Shown: positions 1 through 11,400 of the stretch, one piece after another
Numbering within the stretch: position 1 is the stretch's first letter
Layout of the letters: every line of letters starts with the position of its first letter
From: Verrucomicrobiota bacterium
GTDB taxonomy: Bacteria > Verrucomicrobiota > Verrucomicrobiia > Limisphaerales > UBA8199
Length of the DNA stretch: 21,240 nucleotides
NCBI GenBank assembly: GCA_026397855.1
Contig: JAPLUA010000106.1
Coordinates: 21,904 to 43,143, forward strand
Direction of reading: 5' to 3'
Translations under genes and position numbers: made by a program
The notes under the pieces: generated by a model
What the model was told of the DNA's origin: nothing
Database searches by the model: none
What the model saw: only the letters and a program-made list of their open reading frames with translations

Positions 1-39
1 ATCGGCCTCGCCGCGAATCAGGCCCATGCCGAAACGTCA
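1..39 (-). other. Same-frame continuation of the pfaC-like gene beyond an internal TGA
   Basis: The stop codon TGA occupies 39-37. Reading on in the same frame to base 1 gives RFGMGLIRGEAD. Joined to the residues before the stop (SIDPQG), this matches my recollection of PfaC-type FabA domains, which read DPxGGRFGLGxIRAEAD at this point, so the TGA stands where a second glycine (GGA) is expected. The reading frame is unchanged, so a single substitution explains it and a frameshift does not. An ATG at 27-25 could allow reinitiation three codons downstream. The real 3' end of the gene lies outside the window. Confidence 0.7.
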
Positions 40-3000
40 GCCCTGCGGATCAATCGAGAGCACCCTGTCCACCAGGTTCATGCGACCATCCGGCAACGCC
101 AGGGGGTTTCGCAGATTCAACCCGCGAAACGACTCGCCAAAACACCCAGCAAGATCCCCCTTGCGCAGGGCGGTCAACTGGCTTTCCGAGATGGACTCGT
201 TTCGAAGGACGGCCAGGTCACGCCAGTCGGCAGGCTTCTTTCCGGGCAGCGGGCGCTCGTCAAGTTTGGTATGGACAATCCCCTTGCCGGCAGCCAGCTC
301 CTGCCGGGTGAAGAACCCGGCGCAGCCATTGCGCATGCTCAGCAACGGCACGCCGCCGACACTCCCATCAAAGCGAAAGCGGAACAGCCAGGTGGAACTC
401 TGCTGGAAGAAGTGGTCAATATGAATCTCGTATTGAATCACCGAACCCGGTTCCGGCAGGGAACGGTGAAAGGTGATCTCCGCATCCAGCAACCGGTACA
501 CCGCGAGCCCCCTGGTGTGAAAATCAATTCCCAGGTAACCGGACAGGAACAGGTCAGCCTGTCCCGCTTCGACTGCGATGCAGGTCGGAATCCGCCCGCA
601 GTCGAGGTACCACGCGCCGGGATGGATGTCATGCTCGGTGACGAGGCTGCCGTGAGTCATCGAGCGAGGTTCCCCGGAGATCCGCATGATTCGGTCAACC
701 AACATCAGGGGCTCAGCCGGCAGCCGCACCCGGGTGGGATTCTGGTCCGCCTCAGCAAACTCGCTTCCCAGGACATTGGCCAAGCGGCCGGTTGCAATTT
801 CGAGGCAGGCTCCACGATTGAACACCGGCAGGCGAGTCTCGCCCGCTTGCAGGACCGTGGGCTCGGTGTCTGGGTTCGAAGGCAGCAGGCAGACCGGAGC
901 GGCTGGATCGCAGGCCGATCGCTGTGTCTGCAATTCCATCTGTTCGGAGACTGCCAGGGTCATCGCCTGCTGCAGATGCCCGGCGAACACCAGGTACTGC
1001 TCGTGCGCCCGGATTCGGGCATGGGCGGCCCGACTCATAGACTCCACCAACGAATCGTCGCTTCCCGGAACCGGGATCAACGCGGGCATCCGGGCAACCA
1101 GGGTCGCTGGGTTGGCGGCTCTTGCGACCACCTCCGCCTCATGGGCCTCGGCAGGAACGCGCTCAAGATCCGAGGGAGAATAGTCGGGCAGGGCGACATC
1201 TTTATGACCCGTCCTGGGGAAAGGCACTTTGAACGCTTTACCCCCAAGCGGAATATCCACCACGGGCACGTTCCCCTTCATCGGTGGCGCTTGAGGCTTC
1301 GCCAGCTCTCCGCCGTAAAGGAAGTCGAGGCTGATCGAGAACTGGTGTCCGATGAGCCTGCCTAGAAAACGGAGGAAGGTGTTGGTCTCGCTTTGGCCCG
1401 GGAAACAGGCGGAGATAGCCAGATGGGGGCGCTGGTCCAGGATCTTGGGGATCATGCGGCTGCAGCTCGCTCCCGGGCCCATTTCGAGGAAGGTGCGGAT
1501 GCCGTCATCGTAGGCTGCGTTGATGACCTTGGGATAGTTCACGCCCTCCAGCGCCTGGGCGAGAATGGAGGCTGCAGCCGTCTCCCGGCTGACATCGTAG
1601 GACTTCCCCCACGCGCCGCTGTAGTATCGCACGCCCGCGGGGGGATTGGTTGGGAAGAGGTGCAGGTCATGATACTCCCGCGCCACCGGCTTCGCGACAT
1701 CGCAATGCACCGTCGTGACCCCCTCGATGGGATACCAGAGGCAGCCCAACCGCTTCACCACCTCATCCACCTTGCCGGCATCCCCGCCGATAACGCATTC
1801 CTCTGGCGTGTTAACAATAAGCAGGTAAACCCGGGAGTAATGACTTAGCAGAGCGCCGACCTTTTCCGAGGAGCAGGCGACCACGCCAAGCTTCCACCGG
1901 ATGGGTTGGGATTCCGGGATGCCCCACACCTGGCGGGCTGCCTTGCAGGGGCCGGCCAGGTCGGTACTGAAGAGGGTGCCAGCCTTCATGCGCCGCCACA
2001 TTTCGTCCCGATCCTTCCAGGCCCGGGTAGCGAAGAGCCCCGCCGACTCCCCAAGGCTGTAGCCAATCACCGCATTGGGGTGGATCCCGCTTTGCTCGAC
2101 AATGTCGGTGACCATCGTGCCCAGGGCGACCTGCCCATAGATCATGGCATGATGATCCTGATTAATGGACTTCAAGCCCTGCTCGTTCCAAAAGACATCC
2201 GGAACCATCTGGCTGGCCAAATGGTCATTCTCCCGGTCCAGGCGGCGGATGACCTCGGGGAACTGGAGCCCCAGCTCGCGCCCCATGTTCGGGTAGTGAT
2301 TCCCCGAGCCCGGGTAAACAAAAGCGATTCCGTAATCAGGAAAGATGGACTGCGGATGGAAGAAGATGCCGTTCCGCTCCCGCTCGTCGGCATCCGCTGT
2401 CGGGCCGTCTGAAGACCAGAACGTCGCAATCCGATCCCTGCATGAATTGATCTGCGCGGCGAGTTGCTCGACCGACTCGGAAAGGATGCCGAGCTGTTTG
2501 CCATCCTGGTCGGCCTGTTCGTGCGAGCGGTGCCAGTCGCGCGCGAGGATGTCAAGATGCGGTCCGGAGAACTCCTCCACCCGCTCAGCAAGAAGATCGA
2601 GCTGTTCCTCGAGCGCGGCGGGGTTGGCCCCGGCGACCACGAAGAGGGCGGCCCGGCTGCGTGCGAGCGGCTGGTATCTCTCGCGCTGGAGAACCGGCGC
2701 GCGCTGGTTCTCGTAGGCGTGCAAAACCAGGTGCATGCAATTGCCGTCAACGCTGAAGGAGCTTACGCCGGCGCGGCGCTGCTGGCGCCGGCGGTCGCGA
2801 AGCCAGTAGCGCGCCTTGGGGGACGCCGCAAGGCACCCGGACGTTTCGAGGTGGGAACGGGCACGGTCGTGGCCGGGAAGTCCGGGGATTACCTCATGAT
2901 AAAGGCTCAGGCTTGCCTTAACGACCGAAGCGAGGCCGGAGGCGGCGCCCGAATGGCCCATGTGGGCCATGCAACTGCTGACGCGGATGGGGGAATCAAG

Positions 3001-5478
3001 GGAATGCCGGTTGAAGAAGCGACCCAGGGCGCGCACCTCGGCTTGATCCTCGATCTCGTTGCCACTGCCATGCGCCTCGATATAGCCGACTGTCGCCGGA
3101 TCCACCTCGGACTCCAGATACGTTCTCGTCAGCGCTTCAAGGTAGGTCTGCTCCAGCGGGCAAACTGCCTCGCTTTCGCCGCCAATAGCACCGGCAATCC
3201 CGTCTATGACGCTGTAGATTCGATCCCCGTCCGCAATGGCATCCTCCAGCCGCTTCAGGATCAGCGCAACAGCCCCTTCTCCGGGGATCGTGCCGTCGGC
3301 CTCATGGCTGAAGGGCACCATGCCACGGGAACGGGAGTAGGGTCGGCTTCCGTGAGTGCCGAGCACAGCGCGTATTTCGCCGGCCAGATCAACCGCGCCG
3401 ACCAGGACGTGATCCAGCTCCTTGTTTTGCAAGGCCCGGATTCCGACCTCCAGCGCGCGCAGGCCGGAGGCCTCCTCGCTCTGGACTGTATGGGCGGGTC
3501 CGCCGATGTGAAACTCGCGCGCAACCCTGCCGGCCACAATGCCGCCCAGGGCTCCCATGGTCCGGTTGGCGTTCAGGGCCGGGCCGGCAGCATCCCGCAA
3601 GGACTTGACCCATTCATTGAGATCCGATTCCCCCAGGCCAAGGCCCATCTCCCGGTTCCACTGCCGGGCCATCTCAAGCAGCGACCAGCGGAAATGAAAA
3701 TGCGTCGTCCCCAGGTCAAGGCCGACGCCGACGAAGACGCCTGTTCGATTCGGCTGCCGGGTATCGGACTGCAGGTCGGCGAAGGCACCGCTGGCGACCT
3801 GCAGCATCAGCAATTGCTGCGGCAGCATCTCCATCAGCTCCCGCGGGGGAATGCGGAACCGGTTGATTGGCACCCTCAGATCCCGCAGGTAGTAACCGGC
3901 GAACGGATGCCTGCCGAGGTCGGATCCTGCAAACCATCGGGAATCCTGCAGCCCCCACCAATTATTGTTCGGTGCCGGCGCCTCATCACGCTGTCCGAAG
4001 ATCCGTTCCTGGAAGGCGCAGAGATTGTCCCAGGGGCCGAATGCCGCATCCATCGCGACAATCGCCACCTTGCCTGCCGGCCGGGATGGTTGCCCGACGG
4101 ACTGGGAAATGACCTTTGCCGCGCTCTCTTTGCGCCACTCCTCGATTAACAGGTGGGCGTTGATGCCCCCGAATCCGAAGGCGCTGACTGCGGCCCGGCG
4201 GGGTGTGCTGCTGGAGCGGCGCTGCCACTCGCGAGAATGCGTGAGGATGGTGAAAGGGCTGTTATCGAGGTCAATTCGTCCCGCAGCTCTTGAAAAGTTG
4301 GCGATCGGCGGCTGGATGCCGTGCTTCATGGCGAGGAGCGTTCGAATCAAGCCGACCCCGCCGGCGCCCGTGAGGAGATGCCCGAAATTGGACTTGGCCG
4401 CGCCGAGCACACACTGCCCCGGGACCCACTCGCTGCTGCTCCAGAGTTCCCGCAGGCTGTCGAACTCCACGGCATCGCCGACGGGCGTGCCCGTTGCGTG
4501 GCATTCGATCAGGTCCACCTGGTTCGGATTCCATCCGGCATTCGTGTAGGCCATCCGCATGGCCCTGACCTGCCCCTCGCTGCTGGGTGCCAGGAGGTTG
4601 CCCTCAAGATCGGTGGACAGGCCAATTCCCCGGATCGTCGCGTAGATCCGGTCGTTGTCGCGAAGCGCATCGGACAGCCGCTTCAGGACCACGATTCCGG
4701 ATCCCTCGCCTACAACAAGCCCGTCGGCCTCCGCGCCGAACGGCGTGCATCGCCCGGAGCGGGACAAGGCGTGCAACTGGGAGAACCCCATCTGCGTGTA
4801 GAGGCAGTCCGGGCGCGAGAGCCCGCCGCTAAGCATCACGTCGGCCCGGCCGCTGAGCAATTCATCGGCCGCCAGCTTGACCGCATAGAGCGACGAGGCG
4901 CAGGCGGCGTCCAGGGTGAAACTGCCCAATCCAAGGCCCAGGGCACGCGCCAGAATACCCGCAGGGAGGCCCGTCACATAACGGTTCAGCGGCTCCACAG
5001 CGGGCCGGGGACGGCCCTTGGAACCGCCGCTGAACTGCTCCTGGAACTCCGCGCCGAAGATCTCACCGCAGAGAGCCGAGGCGCCGTTGGTGGGCAGGGC
5101 TATGTTTCCAATGACAACCCCTGTCCGATGGCGGTTGATGGATTCGTGGCTATGCGTGTCGAGCCAGGCCTGACGGCCGGCATGGAGCAGGAGGCGATAG
5201 ACTTCATCGAGGCGATGGGCGAATTCGCGGGATACCTGGAGCCCGTCGAGGTCCAGGGGACAGTCCTGGATGAAGCAGCCGCGATCGGTATAAACCTTGT
5301 CGGGAAGGATGCCGGACGAGTCCACCACGTCCGACGGGTTGAGCGCCCAGCGCCCGGCGGGAACGGTCGAGGAGGTGTCAACGCCCTTCTCGATGATCTC
5401 CCAAAACGCATTCAGGTCGGCCGCCTTTGGAAACACTCCACCGAGGCCGACGATGGCGATGGACTCGGCGTTCCTCAT
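37..5478 (-). CDS. pfaC: PfaB/PfaC-type composite synthase subunit (KS-CLF-AT-DH-[DH]), interrupted by an in-frame TGA
   Basis: Multidomain subunit of an iterative Pfa/secondary-lipid synthase, presumably cytosolic. Numbering is from the ATG at 5478. Residues about 5-450 are a ketosynthase with Cys193 (DAACASS), His327 (HATGTP) and His367 (NFGHL). About 465-900 is a second KS-like domain whose nucleophile position is Glu669 (VQSEEAS), as expected of a chain-length factor. About 1048-1370 is a PfaB-like acyltransferase with Ser1141 in GYSLGES. About 1580-1750 is a FabA-like hotdog dehydratase with His1619 (DIHPGAWYLD) and Glu1637 (VEAGQADLF). A second FabA-like domain begins near 1790 and is cut by TGA after residue 1813. 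An ATG at 5544 is in frame, but the extra 22 residues overlap pfaA and lack homology, whereas the ATG at 5478 forms an ATGA overlap with the pfaA stop, preceded by a weak GCAGG. Domain recognition is firm; the lipid product cannot be told from sequence. Confidence 0.9.
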   Translation of the reverse strand: MRNAESIAIVGLGGVFPKAADLNAFWEIIEKGVDTSSTVPAGRWALNPSDVVDSSGILPDKVYTDRGCFIQDCPLDLDGLQVSREFAHRLDEVYRLLLHAGRQAWLDTHSHESINRHRTGVVIGNIALPTNGASALCGEIFGAEFQEQFSGGSKGRPRPAVEPLNRYVTGLPAGILARALGLGLGSFTLDAACASSLYAVKLAADELLSGRADVMLSGGLSRPDCLYTQMGFSQLHALSRSGRCTPFGAEADGLVVGEGSGIVVLKRLSDALRDNDRIYATIRGIGLSTDLEGNLLAPSSEGQVRAMRMAYTNAGWNPNQVDLIECHATGTPVGDAVEFDSLRELWSSSEWVPGQCVLGAAKSNFGHLLTGAGGVGLIRTLLAMKHGIQPPIANFSRAAGRIDLDNSPFTILTHSREWQRRSSSTPRRAAVSAFGFGGINAHLLIEEWRKESAAKVISQSVGQPSRPAGKVAIVAMDAAFGPWDNLCAFQERIFGQRDEAPAPNNNWWGLQDSRWFAGSDLGRHPFAGYYLRDLRVPINRFRIPPRELMEMLPQQLLMLQVASGAFADLQSDTRQPNRTGVFVGVGLDLGTTHFHFRWSLLEMARQWNREMGLGLGESDLNEWVKSLRDAAGPALNANRTMGALGGIVAGRVAREFHIGGPAHTVQSEEASGLRALEVGIRALQNKELDHVLVGAVDLAGEIRAVLGTHGSRPYSRSRGMVPFSHEADGTIPGEGAVALILKRLEDAIADGDRIYSVIDGIAGAIGGESEAVCPLEQTYLEALTRTYLESEVDPATVGYIEAHGSGNEIEDQAEVRALGRFFNRHSLDSPIRVSSCMAHMGHSGAASGLASVVKASLSLYHEVIPGLPGHDRARSHLETSGCLAASPKARYWLRDRRRQQRRAGVSSFSVDGNCMHLVLHAYENQRAPVLQRERYQPLARSRAALFVVAGANPAALEEQLDLLAERVEEFSGPHLDILARDWHRSHEQADQDGKQLGILSESVEQLAAQINSCRDRIATFWSSDGPTADADERERNGIFFHPQSIFPDYGIAFVYPGSGNHYPNMGRELGLQFPEVIRRLDRENDHLASQMVPDVFWNEQGLKSINQDHHAMIYGQVALGTMVTDIVEQSGIHPNAVIGYSLGESAGLFATRAWKDRDEMWRRMKAGTLFSTDLAGPCKAARQVWGIPESQPIRWKLGVVACSSEKVGALLSHYSRVYLLIVNTPEECVIGGDAGKVDEVVKRLGCLWYPIEGVTTVHCDVAKPVAREYHDLHLFPTNPPAGVRYYSGAWGKSYDVSRETAAASILAQALEGVNYPKVINAAYDDGIRTFLEMGPGASCSRMIPKILDQRPHLAISACFPGQSETNTFLRFLGRLIGHQFSISLDFLYGGELAKPQAPPMKGNVPVVDIPLGGKAFKVPFPRTGHKDVALPDYSPSDLERVPAEAHEAEVVARAANPATLVARMPALIPVPGSDDSLVESMSRAAHARIRAHEQYLVFAGHLQQAMTLAVSEQMELQTQRSACDPAAPVCLLPSNPDTEPTVLQAGETRLPVFNRGACLEIATGRLANVLGSEFAEADQNPTRVRLPAEPLMLVDRIMRISGEPRSMTHGSLVTEHDIHPGAWYLDCGRIPTCIAVEAGQADLFLSGYLGIDFHTRGLAVYRLLDAEITFHRSLPEPGSVIQYEIHIDHFFQQSSTWLFRFRFDGSVGGVPLLSMRNGCAGFFTRQELAAGKGIVHTKLDERPLPGKKPADWRDLAVLRNESISESQLTALRKGDLAGCFGESFRGLNLRNPLALPDGRMNLVDRVLSIDPQG

Positions 5479-8400
5479 GCCTGCTGGAGCCGGGGCAGCC
5501 GATTCCTGGTGAAGGCAACCTTGAGCGACGGCTCGAGCACACATTCATAACCTTCCACCAGCGCGAGCACCTTCCCCTTCCCGTCCAGGCATTCGATCCG
5601 GGCACGAACCACCTGCTGTTCGACGGAGGTGATCTGGATGCGGACGGTCATCGGTTGCTTCGGAAAGCGGCGAACGAACTGGCGATACCGGGCCAAACCT
5701 GTGGGGAGTGAATGGGCCCCCTGGTGCTTCAGGGTCCACAGGATCATCAACTGGAAGCCGCAATCGAGCATCAGCGGCTCGGTAATCCAGGTCTGCCTGA
5801 GAGGCTCCCTGATCCAGGCGGACGGCTTGGGTGATGGCGACACCTCGGCCGAGATGCCGCTGGCGTCAAGGCCTGTAATCACTTCAATGCCTTCCAGGTC
5901 GCTTCCATGAAAGAGAAACTCGGGAGTGTAGATCTCGGCCCGGGTGCGCCCGTCCGGTTTGCCGGATTTCGCCGTTCGGGCAGCGGGTGAGGCTGGAACT
6001 CCATTGCCCAGCAATACCCGGGCGCGGGCATGAACGCGATGGCGGCCGCCCTGCTGGCTGACGAGATGAACCGGGATCAGAAGCCCCGCATCAACGCGTG
6101 TCAGGGGCAGAACATTGACGGACAGATCCACCAGGCTATCCTCGCCCAGGATGATTCCCTTGAGAACGGCGAAGTCGTCCAACCCGTGGAACGTCATCCC
6201 CGGATGGCCGTGCATGGCGCCCTGGGCCATCCATTCGACCATCAATGCCGCCGGAACCACCGCCTTCCCGTTGACCACGTGCGATTGCAGAACAGGAAAC
6301 CGGGCCACGGAAACGCCAAGCTCCAGCGCAGGCTCCCCATCCAGGGCCTGCAGTCCGCCCGCCTCGACGGCGGTTGTCTCTGCTGCGGGCCGCCTCAGAT
6401 CGCCAAGGCCGGGCGAGGGCGCCACCACCACCACTTCCACCGGTCCGCTGGAGCCGGCCGAAAGTTCCCGCACCAGGTAATCAGCGCCGGCCTGCGGCTC
6501 GATCAAACCCACCCCCTCCGCCTCGAACATCGTCCTCAGCGTTGCATTGACCATGCCCCCATTCCACGGACCCCAGTTCACCGAAACAACCCGGCACCCG
6601 GGCCGGCGACGCGACTCAACCTGGGCAAGCTTGTTCAAAACCTCATTCGCGGCGGCATAGCTGACCTGCCCTTTCCGGCCATAGCGGCCGCTGAAGGAGG
6701 AGAACATCACGAGGATCTTCAAATCGTCACTCCGGGTGCCCTTGAGGAGCGCCTGCAAACCTGCAACCTTGGTCGAGTAAACTTGCGCAAACTGTTCGCC
6801 GGTATTGTCCTCGATCTTGCGATCGGCCAGGACACCGGCGCCATGGATCAGGCCTCGAATCGGCCCCAATTCCTGCCGCAGCTCCTTGAACAACTGCTCA
6901 ACCGGGGCACCGTCACGGATGTCCAGCGACCGGTAGAGAACCTTCGCCCCGGCCTGCTGCATCCGGCGAATGTTGGCAGCGACCTCCCGGTTCCCTATCC
7001 AACGGCGGTAGCGATTCTCAACTTCGTGCAAGGATACCGGCTCGCTCATCTGGGAGAGGATCGCCCTCTTGATATCAGCGGCGTCGGTGAGAGAAGCCAG
7101 CCAGTCCGGCTCCGCCTCCGGGGCGGGGCTGCGACCGAGCAGCACGAGGGTCGGCCGGCACGCTTGCGCCAGCGCGATGGCCGTGTGGGCGGTGACTCCC
7201 CGGCCGCCGCCCGAGACAACCACGACGTCGCCCGGGGCCAGGGGCACCCGGATCGGATCGCCGTTGAAGGGATGTGATTGCAGGTCAACCGTGCATCGCC
7301 CCTGGTCGCTCAGCCCGACTTCCACAGGGCCTTTCAGGAAGACCTCGCGCACGATGGCGCGGGCCGCATCGGATTTATCCTTCGAATGAGCATCGAGATC
7401 AATTGCTTTGCAATGCACCTCGGGCCACTCGTGCCGGGCGGTCTTGGTTATTCCGGCAAGGCCGCCGCTGAGCGGGTTCCCCTGCCCGTTCAGCCCCAGG
7501 AGACCGAATCTGCCGTCCATCCGGGAAACGGTGGCCAGCACAGATCCGGCGGACCTGGCGGCCCGGCGCAAAGCCGGGCCTGCCCGTTGGATAACCGCAA
7601 AGGAGGCAGCAATAGTATCCGGGTGGGAAGATCCCGGAGCGGCGAGGACAATGAGGGCGCCCAGGCGTTCCGGCACCTCGCATGAACGCAGCGCGGCCAG
7701 GCTCTTCCGGGACACCTGGCAGCCGAGCTTCACGAGCTCCTTCTCAATCTGGCGGGCAAGTTCCGTCTCGTCATCAACCAGCCAGACATGGGCGCCAGGC
7801 TCGATCTGAATCCGCCCCGCAGTTCCATCCGCGGCAACTTGCGTCGGCTTCACCACCAGGCGGTCCAGCGTCTGGGCGGGAGAACTGGCGGCCGGCGCAA
7901 TCGGTCCTGCGGGGGTTGCTGCCGGGGGAACCGGACGAGCGGCCGCGACGGGCTCGCTGGCGCAGAGAAATCGCACAACATGCTGAAGCGTCTGGAATGT
8001 CCCCAGGTCCTCGGGCTTGATCTCGGGCAGGCCACGGATCTCGTTCTGCAAGGCGGACATGATTTCCACGCGCTTGATCGAATCAATGCCCAGGTCCGAA
8101 TCGAGCCCCATATCGAGGTTCAGCATCTCTATCGGGTAGCCGGTCTTCTCGGAGACGATCCGCAGCAAAGCCTGGCTGACCTCGGACCTGGGGTTGCCGG
8201 TCGGTGCGGCCGGTGCGGCCACCGCCGGCGGGTCTGCAGGGATCGCTTCGCCCTGGCTCAGGAAGGAAACGACCTGTTGCAGCGTCAGCAGGCTGCCGAG
8301 TTGCTCCGGCTTGATCTCCGGGGCGCCAGGCAGGCGCTGCTGGAGCGCGGACATGATCTCCACGCGTTTGATGGAATCAATCCCGAGGTCTGAGTCGAGG

Positions 8401-11400
8401 CTCATTTCCAGGTTGAGCATCTCGGTGGGATAGCCGGTCTTGTCTGCCACAACCTCCATCAACACGGTGGCGATCGGTGACGGGACCGCATGGGCTGAAG
8501 GCGTCGCCGCTACGGGGGATGCGGCCGTGGGAACGGCAGCCGGTTGGGGCTGCTCCCGGTCCGTTGCCGGGTGCGGATTGCCGGCGATCGGGGGAAGGTC
8601 GGGCAGAATTGGCATCTGCGCGCCCCCGTGGGACTTCTGCCGCTCGATGAGCGTGAGAAACGTCTTCAGCGCCGCGTCCTGTCCTTCCAGGAATCTGCGG
8701 TGCAGTTCGGCGGTCTGCTCCTGCAACCGTTGGAGGGCGACCAGGCCATCCCGGGAAACCTGCAGCGCGTGGTCAAGTTCAGCCGGTGTTCGTGGTGCGG
8801 AGCGGGAGTGCGAAGTCATGGCAACGATTGAATGCTGTGCGGGAGCGGGCGGCGCCAATGGCTGTTCCTGCGTCGCCCGGGAAACAACCTCGACGACGTT
8901 GCGCCGCGGCGCGGAGGGCGGGCGGGCGGGTTTCGGGTTTCGCTGGTTGGCGCCGCAAATGGATACGGACATCCTGGATTTCTGCTCGCGCTGGCGGTCC
9001 GGCGACTGGCTGAACTCTTCATCCCAAAGCGCGAGGTTAACCGGGTGGCCCGAGGCGGCAACTTCGCACAAGGTCACGGCCAGATCGCGCATTCCATCGT
9101 TGCGACCCATGGAGGCATCCAGGGACACCACCGTGGCATCCTTTCCATTCAAGATTGACTTGACCAATCCCGCCAGGACATTGCCGGGGCCGACCTCGAC
9201 AAAGGTGCGGACGCCAAAATCGTACATGGCCTGGACTTGCTCGACAAAGCAAACCGGCTGCGCCAGTTGTCCGGCCAGGATCGCCCGCACCTCATCGGCG
9301 GGATCCGGATACACGTCGGCTGTCGAGTTGGCAAAGACGGGCAGCCGCCCGGGGCGAATCTCAACCTGCTTCAGCCGGGCCAGGAAAGGTTCGCGCGCCT
9401 TGGCAACGAGGGGGCTATGGAAGGCGGCGGACACCGGCAGGGTGCGATTCCAAATGGAGCGGTCGGAAAAGAGCGCGGAGGTCTTGTGGATTGCCTCCAG
9501 TTTCCCGGCCAGGACGATCTGGTCGGGAGCGTTGTGATTGGCGATGACGAGCCCGCAGTTCTCCCGTCCGAGCAGTTCTTCCACGGTTTCGAGGGAGGCC
9601 TTCACCACGAGCATTCCACCCGCCTCCGTGGCATGGCTGGCTTCCGCCATCAAACGGCCCCGGAGATTCGAGAGCGCGTGGAAGGTCGCCTCCTCCACCC
9701 GCCCTGCAGCCTTGAGGGCGACCAGTTCGCCGTAGCTGTGTCCTCCCACGACATCAACCGCGATGCCGAACTCCCGGAGAACCCGGAAGGCGCCGAGGCA
9801 GGCGGCGCCGATTGCGGGCTGCGCTACCTGGGTCTGCTTCAACTGCTCCGCCTGGCTCTGCGGCACCTCCTTGTCGAAGGCGGGCTGGGGGTAGATGTAG
9901 TCACTGAGCCTCTGCGCGGGAGTCGCGGACTGATCCGCAGCGAACGCGAAGTTGGCGCCGTCAAACACATCCTGGAATGCCCCGAACTGGCACGCGAGGT
10001 CGCGCAACATCCCGACATATTGCGATCCCTGGCCGGGGAAGAGCATCGCCAGTTTGCCGTCTGGCTCGGCGTGGCCGAAGATGGCCCCTTCGGGCGTGCT
10101 CCAGCGTTCGCTGCCCGGCTTGGAGCCCAGGTTGCGACGGGCTGACGCCAGCACCTTGGCCAGCGATCCGGGCACATTCGAGCACACGAGAAAAAGCCTG
10201 TAGGGCGCCTTCGCGTCGAAGGCGGTGCGGGTGCGGGCTGCAAATTCGCGCAGTTCCATCCATTTCCCCGAGGATGGCACGCTCTCGAGCTTCTTCAGGA
10301 TGGACTCGGGATCCGGCCCCGAGAAGGCGATGATCTGGTGGGCGAGCTCGGCGCTGACGGCAGCACGGGCATGGGGCGCCTCCTCGAGCACGCAATGAAA
10401 ATTACTACCGCCAAAGCCGAAGGAGCTGACTGCTGCCCGACGCGGATGTTCCGGGCTTCCGGCCCACGGCCGCTTGGTGGTGTTCACGTAGAACGGCGAC
10501 TTCCCGGGTGCCGCACCGTCCAACGGTTCGGTGACCTTGATGGTGGGCGGGAGGACCCGGTGATGCAGGGCCATCGCGGCCTTGATGAGTGCTGCCACGC
10601 CGGATGCCGCCTTGGTGTGGCCGATCTGCGACTTCACCGAGCCCAGGGCGCACCACGAGCCCGGACGGCCATCGGCCGAATAAACCTCCGTCAAGGCCGC
10701 GACCTCGACGGCGTCCCCCACCCGGGTGCCGGTGCCGTGAGCCTCAACCAGTTCGATGCTGGAGGGCTTGACGCCCGCAATCTCATAGGCGCGGCGCAAC
10801 GCCTTCACCTGGCCCTTGGCGCTGGGCGCATAGATTGCGTTCCCCTTGCCGTCGCTCGACGCGCCAATCCCCTTGATCACCGCGTAGATTTTGTCCCCGT
10901 CCCGCTCCGCATCCGCCAGGCGCTTCAGCACCAGGATGCCGACCCCTTCGCCCAGGATGGTTCCGTCGCTGTCTTTGGAGAATGGCTTCGCATCACCCGT
11001 CGGCGAGAGCGCCGGCGTCTTGCTGAAGCACATATACATGAAGATGTCGTTGAAAGTGTCTATCCCCCCGGTCAGCACCATCTCCGCCTTGCCCGAGGTC
11101 AGTTCCATCTCCGCCAGGTGCAATGCCCCCAACGAACTTGCGCAGGCCGCGTCCACCACACAGTTGGTTCCGCCAAGGTCAAAACGATTGGCAATCCGCC
11201 CGGCGGCAACGTTTCCAAGCAGCCCGGGGAAGGAGTTCTCCTGCCAGTCAACGTAGCCTGCGGCAATGCGCTCAACGACCTCCTGCGTGACATTCTCATC
11301 GAGGCCGCTGTCCTTCAGCGCTCGCCGCCAGATGGGATGGCCCAGCCGGGCCCCCAGTGGAATAGCCAGTTCCAGGGTGCCGGTCACCCCCAGGATGACG

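Noticed and set aside
1..39. Selenocysteine or genome-wide TGA recoding at the internal stop
   Set aside because: The family residue is glycine, not cysteine; no SECIS-like hairpin can be judged in 36 bases; other genes in the window terminate normally with TGA.
2464..4149. Long plus-strand open frame opposite the pfaC-like gene (also 271-1365 and 4321-5550)
   Set aside because: These arise from GC-rich codon structure on the opposite strand. Their products are low-complexity and match no fold, while the minus strand carries continuous domain motifs.
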